The notes: generated from the letters alone by a model not told the origin. A stretch of DNA of 64,000 bases from JARRKC01 sp037388505 (GCA_037388505.1 JARRKC010000001.1:1-64000), one strand, 5' to 3'; counted from the stretch's first letter, positions 17,069-26,117 are shown. Numbers and translations: made by a program.

Positions 17069-18324
17069 ATCTTTAGTTCTGTGAGGCGTTCGAACAGTTT
17101 ACGTCGAACCACCCTGAGCGGCAGTCCCGACTCTCGGGCGATCCGTTTGAGGTCCTCGAATTCCGGAGACGCATCCACGATCTCTCCCTGTCTCCGGCTG
17201 ATCTTGCAGCGAACCGATCCGAATTCCGACTCGACTTCGATAGTCTCGCGCTCGAGCATGCGGCGTTCGATCGTGCTGATCCTGACTCCCAGCGTGGTCG
17301 TCTCTCGGAACAGCAGGTCCAGCATTCGATCACGATCCTCGAGGCAACACAGCACCGAGACCAGGTGGCCCGGTCGATTCTTCTTCATTTGCGCCGGCAC
17401 GAAGAAGACATCCAACGCTCCCTCGTCCAGAGCACGCTCCATGAAATAGCCGAACACCTCAGCATCCATGTCGTCGATGTTGGCCTCGAGGAGCACTGCC
17501 GTCTCCACAGCGAGATCCGAAGGAAGGGAGGCGGAATGCACTGGCGCCCTCTCCCCGAGCACTAATCTTAGCATATTGGGTATTCCCGGAAGCTCCCGGT
17601 CACCGACGCCGAATCCGGCGCTGATCACTTTGAACTCAGGCAACCTGCGGTCCGGATCGACGAGCGTCGTTACGATGGCCGCCCCGGTCGGGGTCGTCAG
17701 TTCCGCCTCGATCTCCGAATACCTGACCGAGAAGCCTTGAACCAGTTCGGCGGTGGCCGGTGCAGGTACGGGCCACGTGCCATGGGAAAACGTGACGCTC
17801 CCACCACCCAGATTCAAGGTCATGGCAAAGAACTCCTCGATATCGAAGTAGTGAAATCCGATGCAGGCGCCGATGATGTCGATGATCGAGTCGACGGCGC
17901 CGACCTCATGGAAGTGCACATCGTCGACCGGCACTCCATGCACTTTCGACTCGGCCTCCGCCAGCCTGCGAAAGATGGCTTGGGACCGCTCTTTGACGCC
18001 CTCTTCCAGATCTGCCCCCTGGATCAACCCACGGATATCCCTGTAGGACCGATGCAAGGAGTTTCGATGCGAATGGGAGTGCCCTCCATGACTTCCGTGC
18101 AGCTGCGGACTGTCGGCGGCCGAGGCACCGGTCTTGACACGGAAATCCGTGCCCAGAATGCCCCGACGCTTCGTCTTCTCGGCCGCGCAGACCACATCAC
18201 TCAGTCCCAGAGGTTTCATGCGCGTCTCCAAGTAATCCAAGGGCAGTCCCAGATCGACCATCGCTCCCAGGATCATGTCGCCTGAGACCCCATTGAAAGC
18301 ATCGAACAACAACAGTCTTCCCAT
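17047..18324 (-). CDS. larC: Nickel-pincer cofactor nickel-insertion protein LarC
   Basis: Inserts nickel into the pincer nucleotide cofactor used by LarA-type racemases and epimerases. The 425-residue sequence has the family start FDAFNGVSGDMILGAM, a His-rich metal-handling loop (GSHGGHSHSHRN, about residues 78-89), VHFHEVGAVDSIIDIIGAC, and the LarC2-type C-terminus LEANIDDMDAEV. LarB, LarE and LarA are not in the window. It is divergent from argS and probably leads a larC-metG-tatD unit. Confidence 0.92.
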   Translation of the reverse strand: MGRLLLFDAFNGVSGDMILGAMVDLGLPLDYLETRMKPLGLSDVVCAAEKTKRRGILGTDFRVKTGASAADSPQLHGSHGGHSHSHRNSLHRSYRDIRGLIQGADLEEGVKERSQAIFRRLAEAESKVHGVPVDDVHFHEVGAVDSIIDIIGACIGFHYFDIEEFFAMTLNLGGGSVTFSHGTWPVPAPATAELVQGFSVRYSEIEAELTTPTGAAIVTTLVDPDRRLPEFKVISAGFGVGDRELPGIPNMLRLVLGERAPVHSASLPSDLAVETAVLLEANIDDMDAEVFGYFMERALDEGALDVFFVPAQMKKNRPGHLVSVLCCLEDRDRMLDLLFRETTTLGVRISTIERRMLERETIEVESEFGSVRCKISRRQGEIVDASPEFEDLKRIARESGLPLRVVRRKLFERLTELKIWERSST

Positions 18325-18402
18325 AGTCTTCCGCTCCCGACGCAGTTTCGCGGCCGCGCCCCGAGCACTCCTCAGGCGACCGCACGGGTGTCCGATTTCC
18401 GT

Positions 18403-18408
18403 TATGAT
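18403..18408 (+). promoter_or_regulatory. Possible -10 element (TATGAT) of a near-leaderless argS transcript
   Basis: TATGAT ends 8 nt before the argS ATG at 18417, and no Shine-Dalgarno sequence is present. Transcription from this box would start at or next to the ATG. No good -35 is visible, so this is only a candidate. Confidence 0.3.
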
Positions 18409-18416
18409 ACTCGCGT

Positions 18417-20375
18417 ATGATCCAGGCCCGAATTTCTCAGATCCGAGACCATTTCAGCGACTTCCTGCACCGTTTCTACGGAGTCGAGCCTGAGGAACTG
18501 ACGGTTGAGACTCCACCTCGAATCGAGATGGGCGACCTGGCCCTGACCTTTCCCTTTCAACTGGCCCGCGTCCTCCGAAAGGCACCCCGACAGATCGCTC
18601 AGGAAGTCATCGAGAACGTCGGACCCATCGACGGAGTCGCCAGACTCGAAGCGGCGGCTCCCGGCTTCATCAATCTCTTTCTGGACCGCGCGCTCTTCTT
18701 CCAGGAACTGCTCGACGATCTCCATCACCCTCGGGCCGAAATGAGCGGAGAGAAGATCATCGTTGAGCATACCAACATCAATCCCAATAAGGCGGCGCAC
18801 ATCGGACATCTGCGCAATGCGATCCTGGGCGACACCTTCGTTCGCCTCGTGCGCAGCCTGGGGCGCAACGTCGAAGTGCAGAATTATATCGACAATACGG
18901 GCGTTCAGGTTGCCGATGTGGTGGTGGGTTTCCATTTCCTGCGCGGCATGAGCCTGGGTGATGTACAGGCGGTGCCCGAACCTTTCGACTATTACTGCTG
19001 GGACCTCTATGCCGAGGTCTCCGAATGGTACGAAGGTGCCCACGACCGGCTGGAGCACCGACAGGAGGTGCTGACCGCCATCGAGCACGGTCAAGAGCCT
19101 TTCTTCCCGCTGGCCGAGCACATCTCCGGAAGGATTGTGCGCGCCCATCTGGCTACGATGGACAGGATCGGAGTTCGCTACGATGTCCTGCCCCGCGAGA
19201 GCGAGATTCTTCATTTGAAATTTTGGCAGGATGCCTTTCGCCAACTGAAAGAGCGGCGGGCCATCCATCTGTCCGAAGATGGGCCCAACCAGGGCTGCTG
19301 GGTGATGCGTCTTCATGGTGATGATGGACAGCCCGACGAAGAGAAGATTATCGTTCGCAGCAACGGAACTGTTACTTACGTCGGCAAGGACATCGCATAC
19401 CAGCTCTGGAAATTCGGCTTGCTGGGCCGCACCTTCCACTACCATCCGTTCCACATCTATCCGGATGGCCACACGGTCTGGGTCACGGCCGTTGACGCCG
19501 GCTCCGGAAATGAGCCCGCGTTCGGTGGCGGTTCCTGGGTCTACAACGTCATCGATGTACGCCAATCCTATCTTCAGCGGGTCGTCGTGCAGGGCCTGCG
19601 CAGCCTCGATTTCAACCTGCAGGCCGAGCATTCGATCCATTTTTCCTATGAGATGGTCGCGCTCTCTCCCCGCTGTTCCGAGGAGCTGGGCATCGAGCTT
19701 TCGTCCGAGGACCGGATGCGCCCCTATGTCGAGGTTTCCGGACGAAAGGGCCTGGGCGTCAAAGCGGATGATCTCCTCAACCGGTTGATCGAAAAATCTC
19801 TCGTGGAAGTCACCCAGAGACAGGGGGAACTGCCGCTGGAGCGGCGAGAGGAGATCGCCAGACAGATTGCGGTCGGCGCGCTGCGCTACTTCATGCTCAA
19901 GTACACGCGGAACTCGGTGATCGCCTTTGACTTTGACGAGGCGCTCAGTTTCGAGGGGGAAACCGGCCCCTATCTCCAGTATTCCGTCGTCCGTTCCAAT
20001 AACATCTTCCGGAAGCTTTTCGAGCGCGGCGGTCAGTGGGGCGAAGCGGAATGGGCGCGACTGAGGACGGAACTCCCGGAGTCCGACGACCTGTCCGCCT
20101 GCCTCGCAGACGACAGCATCTGGAGCCTGCTTCGGGATATCGCCAAGATCAAGGACGCCGTAGAGCAGGCCGTGGATTCTCTGGAACTCTCGGGAGCCGC
20201 CAAGCACGCCTTTACGATTGCCCAGCAGTTCAACCTCTTCTACCACTCGCACCATATCCTGTCGGAGGAGAACGAACTTCGAAAGGCCTTCTATCTTCAG
20301 GTGACCGACGCTGCTCGGCTGGCTTTGCTGCGCCTTCTCGACCTGCTCGGGCTCGAAGTACCGGAGCGAATGTGA
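18417..20375 (+). CDS. argS: Arginyl-tRNA synthetase
   Basis: Class I synthetase of 652 residues that charges tRNA-Arg. The N-terminal Add-1 domain (about 1-105) is followed by NPNKAAHIGHLRNAILGD, with the HIGH-like motif, and QNYIDNTGVQVADVVVGF. The C-terminal anticodon-binding domain ends LLDLLGLEVPERM. A canonical KMSK is not evident (SGRKGLGVKADDLL is in the place), as in many ArgS. The stop (20373-20375) overlaps the start of the next gene. Confidence 0.95.
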   Translation: MIQARISQIRDHFSDFLHRFYGVEPEELTVETPPRIEMGDLALTFPFQLARVLRKAPRQIAQEVIENVGPIDGVARLEAAAPGFINLFLDRALFFQELLDDLHHPRAEMSGEKIIVEHTNINPNKAAHIGHLRNAILGDTFVRLVRSLGRNVEVQNYIDNTGVQVADVVVGFHFLRGMSLGDVQAVPEPFDYYCWDLYAEVSEWYEGAHDRLEHRQEVLTAIEHGQEPFFPLAEHISGRIVRAHLATMDRIGVRYDVLPRESEILHLKFWQDAFRQLKERRAIHLSEDGPNQGCWVMRLHGDDGQPDEEKIIVRSNGTVTYVGKDIAYQLWKFGLLGRTFHYHPFHIYPDGHTVWVTAVDAGSGNEPAFGGGSWVYNVIDVRQSYLQRVVVQGLRSLDFNLQAEHSIHFSYEMVALSPRCSEELGIELSSEDRMRPYVEVSGRKGLGVKADDLLNRLIEKSLVEVTQRQGELPLERREEIARQIAVGALRYFMLKYTRNSVIAFDFDEALSFEGETGPYLQYSVVRSNNIFRKLFERGGQWGEAEWARLRTELPESDDLSACLADDSIWSLLRDIAKIKDAVEQAVDSLELSGAAKHAFTIAQQFNLFYHSHHILSEENELRKAFYLQVTDAARLALLRLLDLLGLEVPERM

Positions 20376-21418
20376 TGACACTCCCGCTGGTGGTTTTGTC
20401 CGCACTGATCTTGATGCTTCAAGCGCAGCCTGCATCCCAAGAAGCACAGATTCCGCTCGATCAGATCCTCTCGGCCAGGGATTTGGCCAAGTACAAGTCG
20501 GAGGAACGTTACCACTCCAAAGTGGAAATCCTGCGGAAAGCGATCGAAAGGAGAGCAGACCATCTCCCGGACCAGATCGAAGCGCGCGACTTGCCGGTCA
20601 TTTCGCGCAACCTTGCGGAGATCCGTGGTCTGACGTCGAGTGCGTTGGAGATTTCACTGAACGTAACCGACAAGGACGAACGTCGACACAAGGAGGTCAA
20701 GAAGCTGGAGATCGAGCTGAGAAAGCTCTCCATCAACCTGGGGGACCTGTCACTTGCCGTCCCGCTGGAAGATCGGACTCAGTTCGAGACCACACGCCAA
20801 CTGCTCGAAGACTTGCGCAACCAACTCTTGCGGCAGCTGTTCGGAAAGGCCATTGGACAGGCGGCACCTGCCACCGGCATGGAGGCACTCCCCGAAGCCT
20901 ACAGGGCCTCGAGAGCCGGCTATCTCTCGACGGCCGGTCACGCTCAGGGACTTTGGGACGTCGACAAGTTCACGGAAGACGAGTTCCGTCGCATCCAGGA
21001 AGCGCAGAAGCTGGCGAGGCGCGTCGAAGTCTTCCTCGACATCGCCGAGCAGCGTCTCAACGAGATCGATCGACGCAGAAATGGTGTCGAGTGGGACAAG
21101 GAGGAACCGAACCCTCTCGAGTTCTACATGTATCAGGAGATGCTCCACGCCTACGTTCGTGCCTTGGAAGGCATCATGGCGAACATCGATTCCAAGGCAA
21201 GGAACGGATCGGAGTCGACCAAGGATGTTCGAAAGGCGCTCGAAAAGCTTGAAACGAAGTCGACGGAGTTTCAGTCTCGACTCGAGGAGATTCATCCATT
21301 CATTCGAGAACAGCATGACCGAGCTCTATCGAATGTCTTCGACAAGGCCGTGGAGACGACGACCGTGGCCGGCAAGGGGGCGCGGTACGGCCTTGAGAAG
21401 TTGAAGGATAAGGACTGA
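20375..21418 (+). CDS. Secreted coiled-coil hypothetical protein
   Basis: I do not recognise the family. The 347-residue product starts with a signal peptide (MTLPLVVLSALILMLQAQPA) and is otherwise almost entirely charged, helical, coiled-coil-like sequence (for example KKLEIELRKLSINLGDLS and EAQKLARRVEVFLDIAEQRL). It may be periplasmic. The start ATG overlaps the argS stop (TGATG), or GTG at 20372 could serve, so it is coupled to argS. The frame is also open far upstream inside argS, but that part is shadow. Confidence 0.6.
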   Translation: MTLPLVVLSALILMLQAQPASQEAQIPLDQILSARDLAKYKSEERYHSKVEILRKAIERRADHLPDQIEARDLPVISRNLAEIRGLTSSALEISLNVTDKDERRHKEVKKLEIELRKLSINLGDLSLAVPLEDRTQFETTRQLLEDLRNQLLRQLFGKAIGQAAPATGMEALPEAYRASRAGYLSTAGHAQGLWDVDKFTEDEFRRIQEAQKLARRVEVFLDIAEQRLNEIDRRRNGVEWDKEEPNPLEFYMYQEMLHAYVRALEGIMANIDSKARNGSESTKDVRKALEKLETKSTEFQSRLEEIHPFIREQHDRALSNVFDKAVETTTVAGKGARYGLEKLKDKD

Positions 21419-21421
21419 ACA

Positions 21422-21444
21422 GTTCCGAGTTCCGAGGGTTCCGA
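21422..21444. repeat. GTTCCGA heptamer run
   Basis: GTTCCGA occurs three times in this short stretch, the first two directly in tandem. A reverse-orientation TCGGAAC unit lies at about 21549-21570. The 153-bp gap between the secreted protein and thiE (21419-21571) holds nothing else that I can support. Confidence 0.55.
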
Positions 21445-21571
21445 AATCCCTTGCGTACGGTGCGGCTTTGCGTGGAATCGAGCTGCCCAGGTCAAGCGCT
21501 AGTGCCGAACGTCAAACCTGGACAGGGCGAGCCTCAGGGCGCAACCGCCGAACCCCGGAACCTCGGAACTC

Positions 21572-22222
21572 CTATCCGGCGTTCCGAATCTCCTGGGCAG
21601 CCCAACTGATGCCGGCGAATCCTGCCGCACCCGCCTTCAACACGGCATCCACATGCTCAGAGGTGATGCCGCCCAGCGCAATGACGGGTACTTCACTGAT
21701 TCCACAGGCCTCACGCAGAAAGACGAGTCCCAGCGGACGGCGGCCGACTTTTGAGATCGGCGAGAAGACAGGAGCCAGAAGAACGTAGTCCAGAGTCGAC
21801 TCTTCGGCAGCTCGGACTTCGTCCAGATCATGGACGGACCATCCCATCACCAGGTCCGGGCGCCCGGAGTCAACCGCCGCCTGGCGGGCGGCCTCCGGAT
21901 TTCCGGAAGAGGGCAGGTGGACCCCGTCCGCGCCGACCTCGATGGCCAGTTGAACATCCGAATTGACCAGAAAGACCCGGCCGCGAGCGCGGCACAACCT
22001 CGAGCCGACTTCGGCCAGTCTCCTCAGACGGGACCGCTCCAGGTCCTTCTCGCGAAGTTGAACGACGGTGGCACTCGTCGCGGCCAGCCGGGCCAGGTAC
22101 GTCTCGGGCTTCAGATCCGGAAAGAGGTGCCGGTCACTGATCGCGTAACGGATTGGGCGCTCAAGCTTCTCTCTTCTGGAAATAGCGGCGATAGGATCCA
22201 ATCTCCCACGCTCCCACGACAA
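21572..22222 (-). CDS. thiE: Thiamine phosphate synthase / TenI-like protein
   Basis: Couples HMP-PP with thiazole phosphate to form thiamine phosphate, or, if TenI-like, aromatises the thiazole. The TIM-barrel has YAISDRHLFP, VVQLREKDL (pyrophosphate site), RVFLVNSDVQLAIEVGADGVHLP and a C-terminal phosphate-binding VIALGGITSEHV...GAAGFAGIS. The longest frame begins with TTG at 22222 and would overlap the upstream gene by 62 bp. A TTG at 22201 is also possible. The short sequence and missing strong motif after VHLP make TenI versus ThiE undecided. Confidence 0.8.
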   Translation of the reverse strand: MSWERGRLDPIAAISRREKLERPIRYAISDRHLFPDLKPETYLARLAATSATVVQLREKDLERSRLRRLAEVGSRLCRARGRVFLVNSDVQLAIEVGADGVHLPSSGNPEAARQAAVDSGRPDLVMGWSVHDLDEVRAAEESTLDYVLLAPVFSPISKVGRRPLGLVFLREACGISEVPVIALGGITSEHVDAVLKAGAAGFAGISWAAQEIRNAG

Positions 22223-22412
22223 GATTGGCGAAGCCGAGACCCGTTACGGCGCCTCGAAAGAAATTGTTCAAAAACAGGATCTGCAGTACGGGAAAGTAGC
22301 CGAGCAAAAGGTTCTGATTCCAGAACTCCATCCAGGGGAAGACGATCAGAAACAGTCCGACCTCGAAACAGTACACGACGTAGAGGGCATAAAGGGCCTT
22401 GGACAACATCAC
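22161..22412 (-). CDS. Small hypothetical membrane protein
   Basis: An 83-residue product with two or three hydrophobic segments (YALYVVYCFEVGLFLIVFPW, a central LLLGYFPVLQILFLNNFF and AVTGLGFANLVVGAW). I know no function. The gene overlaps the TPR protein stop by 4 bp (22409-22412) and overlaps the start of thiE, so all three are likely co-transcribed. The aromatic, hydrophobic pattern supports a real gene over a shadow. Confidence 0.6.
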   Translation of the reverse strand: MMLSKALYALYVVYCFEVGLFLIVFPWMEFWNQNLLLGYFPVLQILFLNNFFRGAVTGLGFANLVVGAWEIGSYRRYFQKREA

Positions 22413-24418
22413 TCCGGCTCGTGTGCCATGCGGTCCGCGCGCTGCCGAGCGTCTCGGAAATCGGGATCAAGCTCGAGAATCCGGCGATACCCGTTCAGAC
22501 TCTCCTCGATCTCGCCGAGCTGTTCCAAAGCGACGGCCCGATCATACTCGAGCGCCTTGCGCTCCATTCCTTCCACTCGCGGAAGGCTTAACCCAATGTC
22601 GGCCCACTCGACCGATTTGTCAAATCGGTGAAGTCTGAGATAGGTGGAAGCCAGCATGCTGGAACACAACAGAGCCTGTTCAGGGTCCTCCTCGTCCGAG
22701 AAGAGCTGATAGGCTCGCTCAAATTTGGCGGCGGCGTCTTCGAGCATTCCCATTTCACGGTAAGCCACACCAAGGTCATATTGCGAGCGTGGGTCGTCGC
22801 GCAGCTCCTCACCCTTCGATTCGAGTTCGGCGAGGCGTCCCTCCGACGTCTCTTTCAGCAAAGAATCTTCGAAGAACAGATCCTCGAGAGCAGAGTCCAC
22901 GTTGGACTCAAAGGTCGTTCCCTGCTCCTCCGCCCCACCCGCAGGCGAGACATCCAGGCCGATCTTCTCCGCTCGGGCCCTCACCCGAGCATCGCCGGAA
23001 TGATTGACGAGCAGTTGCTTGAGCAACCGTTCCGCATCACTTGTCAGGTCCAGCTTGAGGTAGAAGTCCACCTCTTCGATGGAGCTCTCCAGAGACGTCG
23101 CGGAGGCCGCCTTCTCTTCTGCGGCCGGCGCGGTCGCCACGTCGGCCGCTTCCCGTTCGGTGAGCGGCTCCTGCTCCTCCACCCCCGAAGCCGACTCCTC
23201 TGGGGCAGGCACGGGAGAAGTATCCCAGAACTCTTCATATTGCCCGGCCGCGTTCGGTTCCGCCTCGGGCGGCTCCGTCTCGGCCTCTCCGGCCTCATCC
23301 GCTCCCGGCCCGACTCCGAGGGCTTCCATCTCCTCGCCGTTCTCGACTTCGAAGAAGGGTGTCGAAGCCTCTTCATCCGGCACGTCGATGTGCTCCTCCG
23401 AAGTGTCGAAATCAAAGGCTTCGGGTTCGCTGCCCGTGCGGTCACCCAGATCTGCGGGAACGACGAGCCCGCGGGTCCAGTCACCCGAGACCGATCCTTC
23501 CTCCTCGTCCGCCGATTCTTCATGGGCGGGGGGTTCCTCGTCCGAATGCACTGCGGACGGTCCCTCAATGGCTTCGGCTGCGGACTCGATCGATCCGACT
23601 TCCGTGCCACCACCGCCCACCGTCTCATCCCCGAGAGGCGACGATTCTGCTTCCACCTCGTCGATGGGAACCTCCTCCTCGACGGGAACCTCCTCCTCCT
23701 CGACGGGAACCTCCTCCTCGACGGGAGCCTCCTCTTCGACAGGGGCCTCCTCTTCGACGGGGGCTTCCTCCGGCTCGGGAGGCATCTTCTCGTCCACCTC
23801 GGCAATCAGCTCGCGCGCGTCCATGTTGGCCGCATTCAGCTTCAGTGCGTGTTGAGCGGCCTCTCGCGCCTCCGTCAAGGCCTCGACAGAAAAGTGCAGT
23901 CGAGCAGCGCTGAGCCATTCGCTCGAAGCCTCGTCAGGATCCTGGGACGCTAGAGCTTCAGCCAGTCTGGAGTGGGCCTGCGGGTTCTGGCCGTCCAGCT
24001 CCACGATATGACGGCAAGCCGTCGCCAGGGCATCGGCGTCGTTGGATCCTTCGAGAAGTGTTGCCAGCTTGCTCCAGTATCGGAGAGATTCGGAAGGGAG
24101 GCCGCGGCGGGCATAGAGTTCAGCAAGCTTGCGGACGACTTGACCGTTACCGGGCCCCAACTGATCGACCTTGCGGTAGATCGCGATCGCCTTCGAGACG
24201 AACCCGCTCTGAGTGAAGATTTCGGCGACCTTCCGGAAGCTGTCGAGGGCCTCTTCCTTCCTCCCGGTCTTCAGAAGGAGGTCGCCCAGCGTGTTCAGGA
24301 CGGAGGGATCCTCACCCAGGGTTTGGACGATCTTCCGGTACTCGGTGACGGCCCGATCATATTGACGGTTGACGACGAACCGTTCGGCGTTCCTTAGAAT
24401 CTTGAATTTGTCTTCCAT
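22409..24418 (-). CDS. TPR-repeat protein with acidic low-complexity linker
   Basis: A 669-residue protein with tetratricopeptide-like repeats at the N-terminus (about 8-200, e.g. VLNTLGDLLLKTGRKEEALDSF, cited in part) and again at the C-terminus (about 555-660, e.g. YDLGVAYREMGMLEDAAAKF). Between them is a long, very acidic, Pro/Glu/Val-rich region (about 210-500). TPRs suggest a scaffold for protein complexes. There is no signal peptide or membrane helix. The partner is unknown. Similar TPR-acidic proteins occur next to cell-motility and polarity genes in some bacteria, but no such context is seen here. Confidence 0.8.
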   Translation of the reverse strand: MEDKFKILRNAERFVVNRQYDRAVTEYRKIVQTLGEDPSVLNTLGDLLLKTGRKEEALDSFRKVAEIFTQSGFVSKAIAIYRKVDQLGPGNGQVVRKLAELYARRGLPSESLRYWSKLATLLEGSNDADALATACRHIVELDGQNPQAHSRLAEALASQDPDEASSEWLSAARLHFSVEALTEAREAAQHALKLNAANMDARELIAEVDEKMPPEPEEAPVEEEAPVEEEAPVEEEVPVEEEEVPVEEEVPIDEVEAESSPLGDETVGGGGTEVGSIESAAEAIEGPSAVHSDEEPPAHEESADEEEGSVSGDWTRGLVVPADLGDRTGSEPEAFDFDTSEEHIDVPDEEASTPFFEVENGEEMEALGVGPGADEAGEAETEPPEAEPNAAGQYEEFWDTSPVPAPEESASGVEEQEPLTEREAADVATAPAAEEKAASATSLESSIEEVDFYLKLDLTSDAERLLKQLLVNHSGDARVRARAEKIGLDVSPAGGAEEQGTTFESNVDSALEDLFFEDSLLKETSEGRLAELESKGEELRDDPRSQYDLGVAYREMGMLEDAAAKFERAYQLFSDEEDPEQALLCSSMLASTYLRLHRFDKSVEWADIGLSLPRVEGMERKALEYDRAVALEQLGEIEESLNGYRRILELDPDFRDARQRADRMAHEPE
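23660..23772 (-). repeat. In-gene tandem repeat coding PVEEE-type units
   Basis: Within the TPR gene, 15- to 18-bp units code APVEEE / VPVEEE about six times (residues about 216-252). The copies are near-identical at the DNA level (core CTCCTCGACGGGA), so the tract may vary in length between strains. Confidence 0.75.
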
Positions 24419-24535
24419 GTGCTCAGCCGTGATCGATCCGAACGCATCTTAACAGGCTCAGTCCAGGGAAACATGGATTTCGGTCACAAATCCAGAATCT
24501 ACGCGGCTCGAGCGCCATCTCGACAAACGTAGACG

Positions 24536-24877
24536 CTAGCGCACCTCGCGAATCCGAGCCGCCTTCCCCTTGCGCTCGCGGAGGTAGTAGAGCTTCGCCC
24601 GACGCACGCGGCCGCGCCGCAAGGGCTCGATGCTGTCTATCATCGGTGAATAGAGCGGGAAGACCCGTTCGACACCGTAGCCGAAGCTGACCTTCCGCAC
24701 GGTGAAGGTCGAGGTCACTCCACGCTTCTTCTTGCCGATCACCACGCCCTCGAACGCCTGGATCCGGAACTTATCCCCCTCCTGGATCTTGACATTCACG
24801 CGCACAGTATCGCCAGGTCGAAAATCGGGAATCTCCCGACTCATGTGTTTCCTCTCCACCAACTCCATCGGATTCAT
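24536..24877 (-). CDS. rplS: 50S ribosomal protein L19
   Basis: 113 residues, normal length. Signature blocks are REIPDFRPGDTVRVNVKI, FEGVVIGKKKRGVTSTFTVRK (cited to show the family), and SIEPLRRGRVRRAKLYYLRE. It starts in the stop of trmD (4-bp overlap, 24874-24877). It ends the conserved rpsP-khpA-rimM-trmD-rplS order. The 117-bp gap after it holds a short inverted repeat GGATTT...AAATCC (24475-24493) without a T-run. Confidence 0.97.
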   Translation of the reverse strand: MNPMELVERKHMSREIPDFRPGDTVRVNVKIQEGDKFRIQAFEGVVIGKKKRGVTSTFTVRKVSFGYGVERVFPLYSPMIDSIEPLRRGRVRRAKLYYLRERKGKAARIREVR

Positions 24878-25572
24878 TTTTCTGTCTCCCTGAGAGCCCG
24901 AAGCAGATCCGGGCGCCGTTGCCGTGTCAAATCGACCGCCTCTTCTTCCCGCCAGCGTCGAATTTCGCTGTGGTTTCCCGACAGAAGCACCTCGGGTACG
25001 TCCCAGTCCCGGAATCTCGCCGGCCGTGTGTATTGAGGATAATCGAGCAAACCCTCCATGAAAGACTCACGCAATACCGACTGTCCTTCTCCCAGCACCC
25101 CGGGAATGAGTCTGACCACTGCATCGAGGACGACAGCCGCTGCCAGTTCCCCACCTGAGAGGATGAAATCGCCGATCGAAATCTCCTCATCGACCAGGTG
25201 ATCCACGACGCGTTGGTCAACCCCTTCGTAGCGTCCACAAACCAGGATCAGACGAGCGTTTAAGGATAACTCCTTTGCCTTCTCCTGATCAAACAACCGC
25301 CCCTGGGGGGACAGCAGAATCACACGCCCCTCAGTCAGGTCGTTCCGCCGGAGCTCTTCAACCGCCCGGAACAACGGCTCGGGCTTCAAAACCATGCCTT
25401 CGCCCCCACCGTATGGGCGATCGTCCACGGTACGGTGACGGTCCTCAGTGAATTCACGCAGATCCACCAGGGAAATCGAGAGGAGATCCTTGGAAACGGC
25501 TTGCCGAATCATTCCGAATCGAAACAAGCTCCCAAAGAAGCCCGGAAAGATCGAAATGATCTCCACCTTCAT
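24874..25572 (-). CDS. trmD: tRNA (guanine-N1)-methyltransferase
   Basis: Makes m1G37 in tRNAs that read CNN/CGG codons. The 232-residue SPOUT enzyme has the N-terminal EIISIFPGFF, YGGGEGMVLKPEP, the knot region LVCGRYEGVDQRV and ISIGDFILSGGELAA. It overlaps rimM by 4 bp upstream and rplS by 4 bp downstream. Confidence 0.96.
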   Translation of the reverse strand: MKVEIISIFPGFFGSLFRFGMIRQAVSKDLLSISLVDLREFTEDRHRTVDDRPYGGGEGMVLKPEPLFRAVEELRRNDLTEGRVILLSPQGRLFDQEKAKELSLNARLILVCGRYEGVDQRVVDHLVDEEISIGDFILSGGELAAAVVLDAVVRLIPGVLGEGQSVLRESFMEGLLDYPQYTRPARFRDWDVPEVLLSGNHSEIRRWREEEAVDLTRQRRPDLLRALRETEK

Positions 25573-26117
25573 GACGAACGACTCTTCTTGGTCGAAGTCT
25601 CAACGGCCAGGTCCAGCAGACCGGGCGGCAACTCGGCCTCGATCCGCCCCTGTTCAATGGCTACGGAGCGGATGAACTCATGGATGAAAGGCACCATGAA
25701 CTCCCGCCCCTCGCTGTCGACGATCACCAGGTTCGTGACACTGTCGCCAACCTTGAGCAAGTCAGTGACCCGGCCCAGCGGTCTTCCCCGCTGAAACAAC
25801 TCACAGCCCACGAGTTCCGAATCATAATAGGCGTCTGCAGGCAGATCGACCCGATCCTCGACTGGAATACGAACTTCACATCCAATCAGCTCGCGGACGT
25901 CCTCTGGACTGTCACGACCCGCAAACTTGAGAATGATCCGGTTCTTGTGGAACCAGTACTCTTCCAGGGATTCTTCGAAGTGTTTTCCCGGCCCGATGAT
26001 CGATATCGAGTGCAGTTGTTCGAATCGTTCCGGAAAATCAGTAAGAAGGTCCGCCGCGACTTCTCCACGGACGCCGCGCGACTTGACGATTCTGGCAACG
26101 GAAACGAGGTCTTTCAA
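25569..26117 (-). CDS. rimM: Ribosome maturation factor RimM
   Basis: 30S assembly factor that binds S19, 182 residues. The N-terminal domain has VARIVKSRGVRGEVAADLLT and the C-terminal PRC-barrel has AYYDSELVGCEL and SEGREFMVPFIHEFI. The start is TTG at 26117, directly next to the khpA stop (26118-26120), as no ATG or GTG fits. Confidence 0.93.
   Translation of the reverse strand: MKDLVSVARIVKSRGVRGEVAADLLTDFPERFEQLHSISIIGPGKHFEESLEEYWFHKNRIILKFAGRDSPEDVRELIGCEVRIPVEDRVDLPADAYYDSELVGCELFQRGRPLGRVTDLLKVGDSVTNLVIVDSEGREFMVPFIHEFIRSVAIEQGRIEAELPPGLLDLAVETSTKKSRSS

Noticed and set aside
15176..17449. Long plus-strand frame (757 codons) opposite metG and larC
   Set aside because: Antisense shadow of high-GC coding sequence. 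metG and larC on the other strand have full family motifs, and the frame has no recognisable domain.
18402..20447. Long minus-strand frame (681 codons) opposite argS
   Set aside because: Antisense shadow; argS is clearly the gene, and the product has no family features.
23660..23772. Tandem repeats as a possible CRISPR array
   Set aside because: Units are contiguous, in frame, without spacers, and encode an acidic linker; no cas genes nearby.
22628..23953. Plus-strand frame opposite the TPR gene, rich in Leu and Arg
   Set aside because: Mirror of the acidic PVEEE coding region and TPR repeats; low complexity with no gene-like start.
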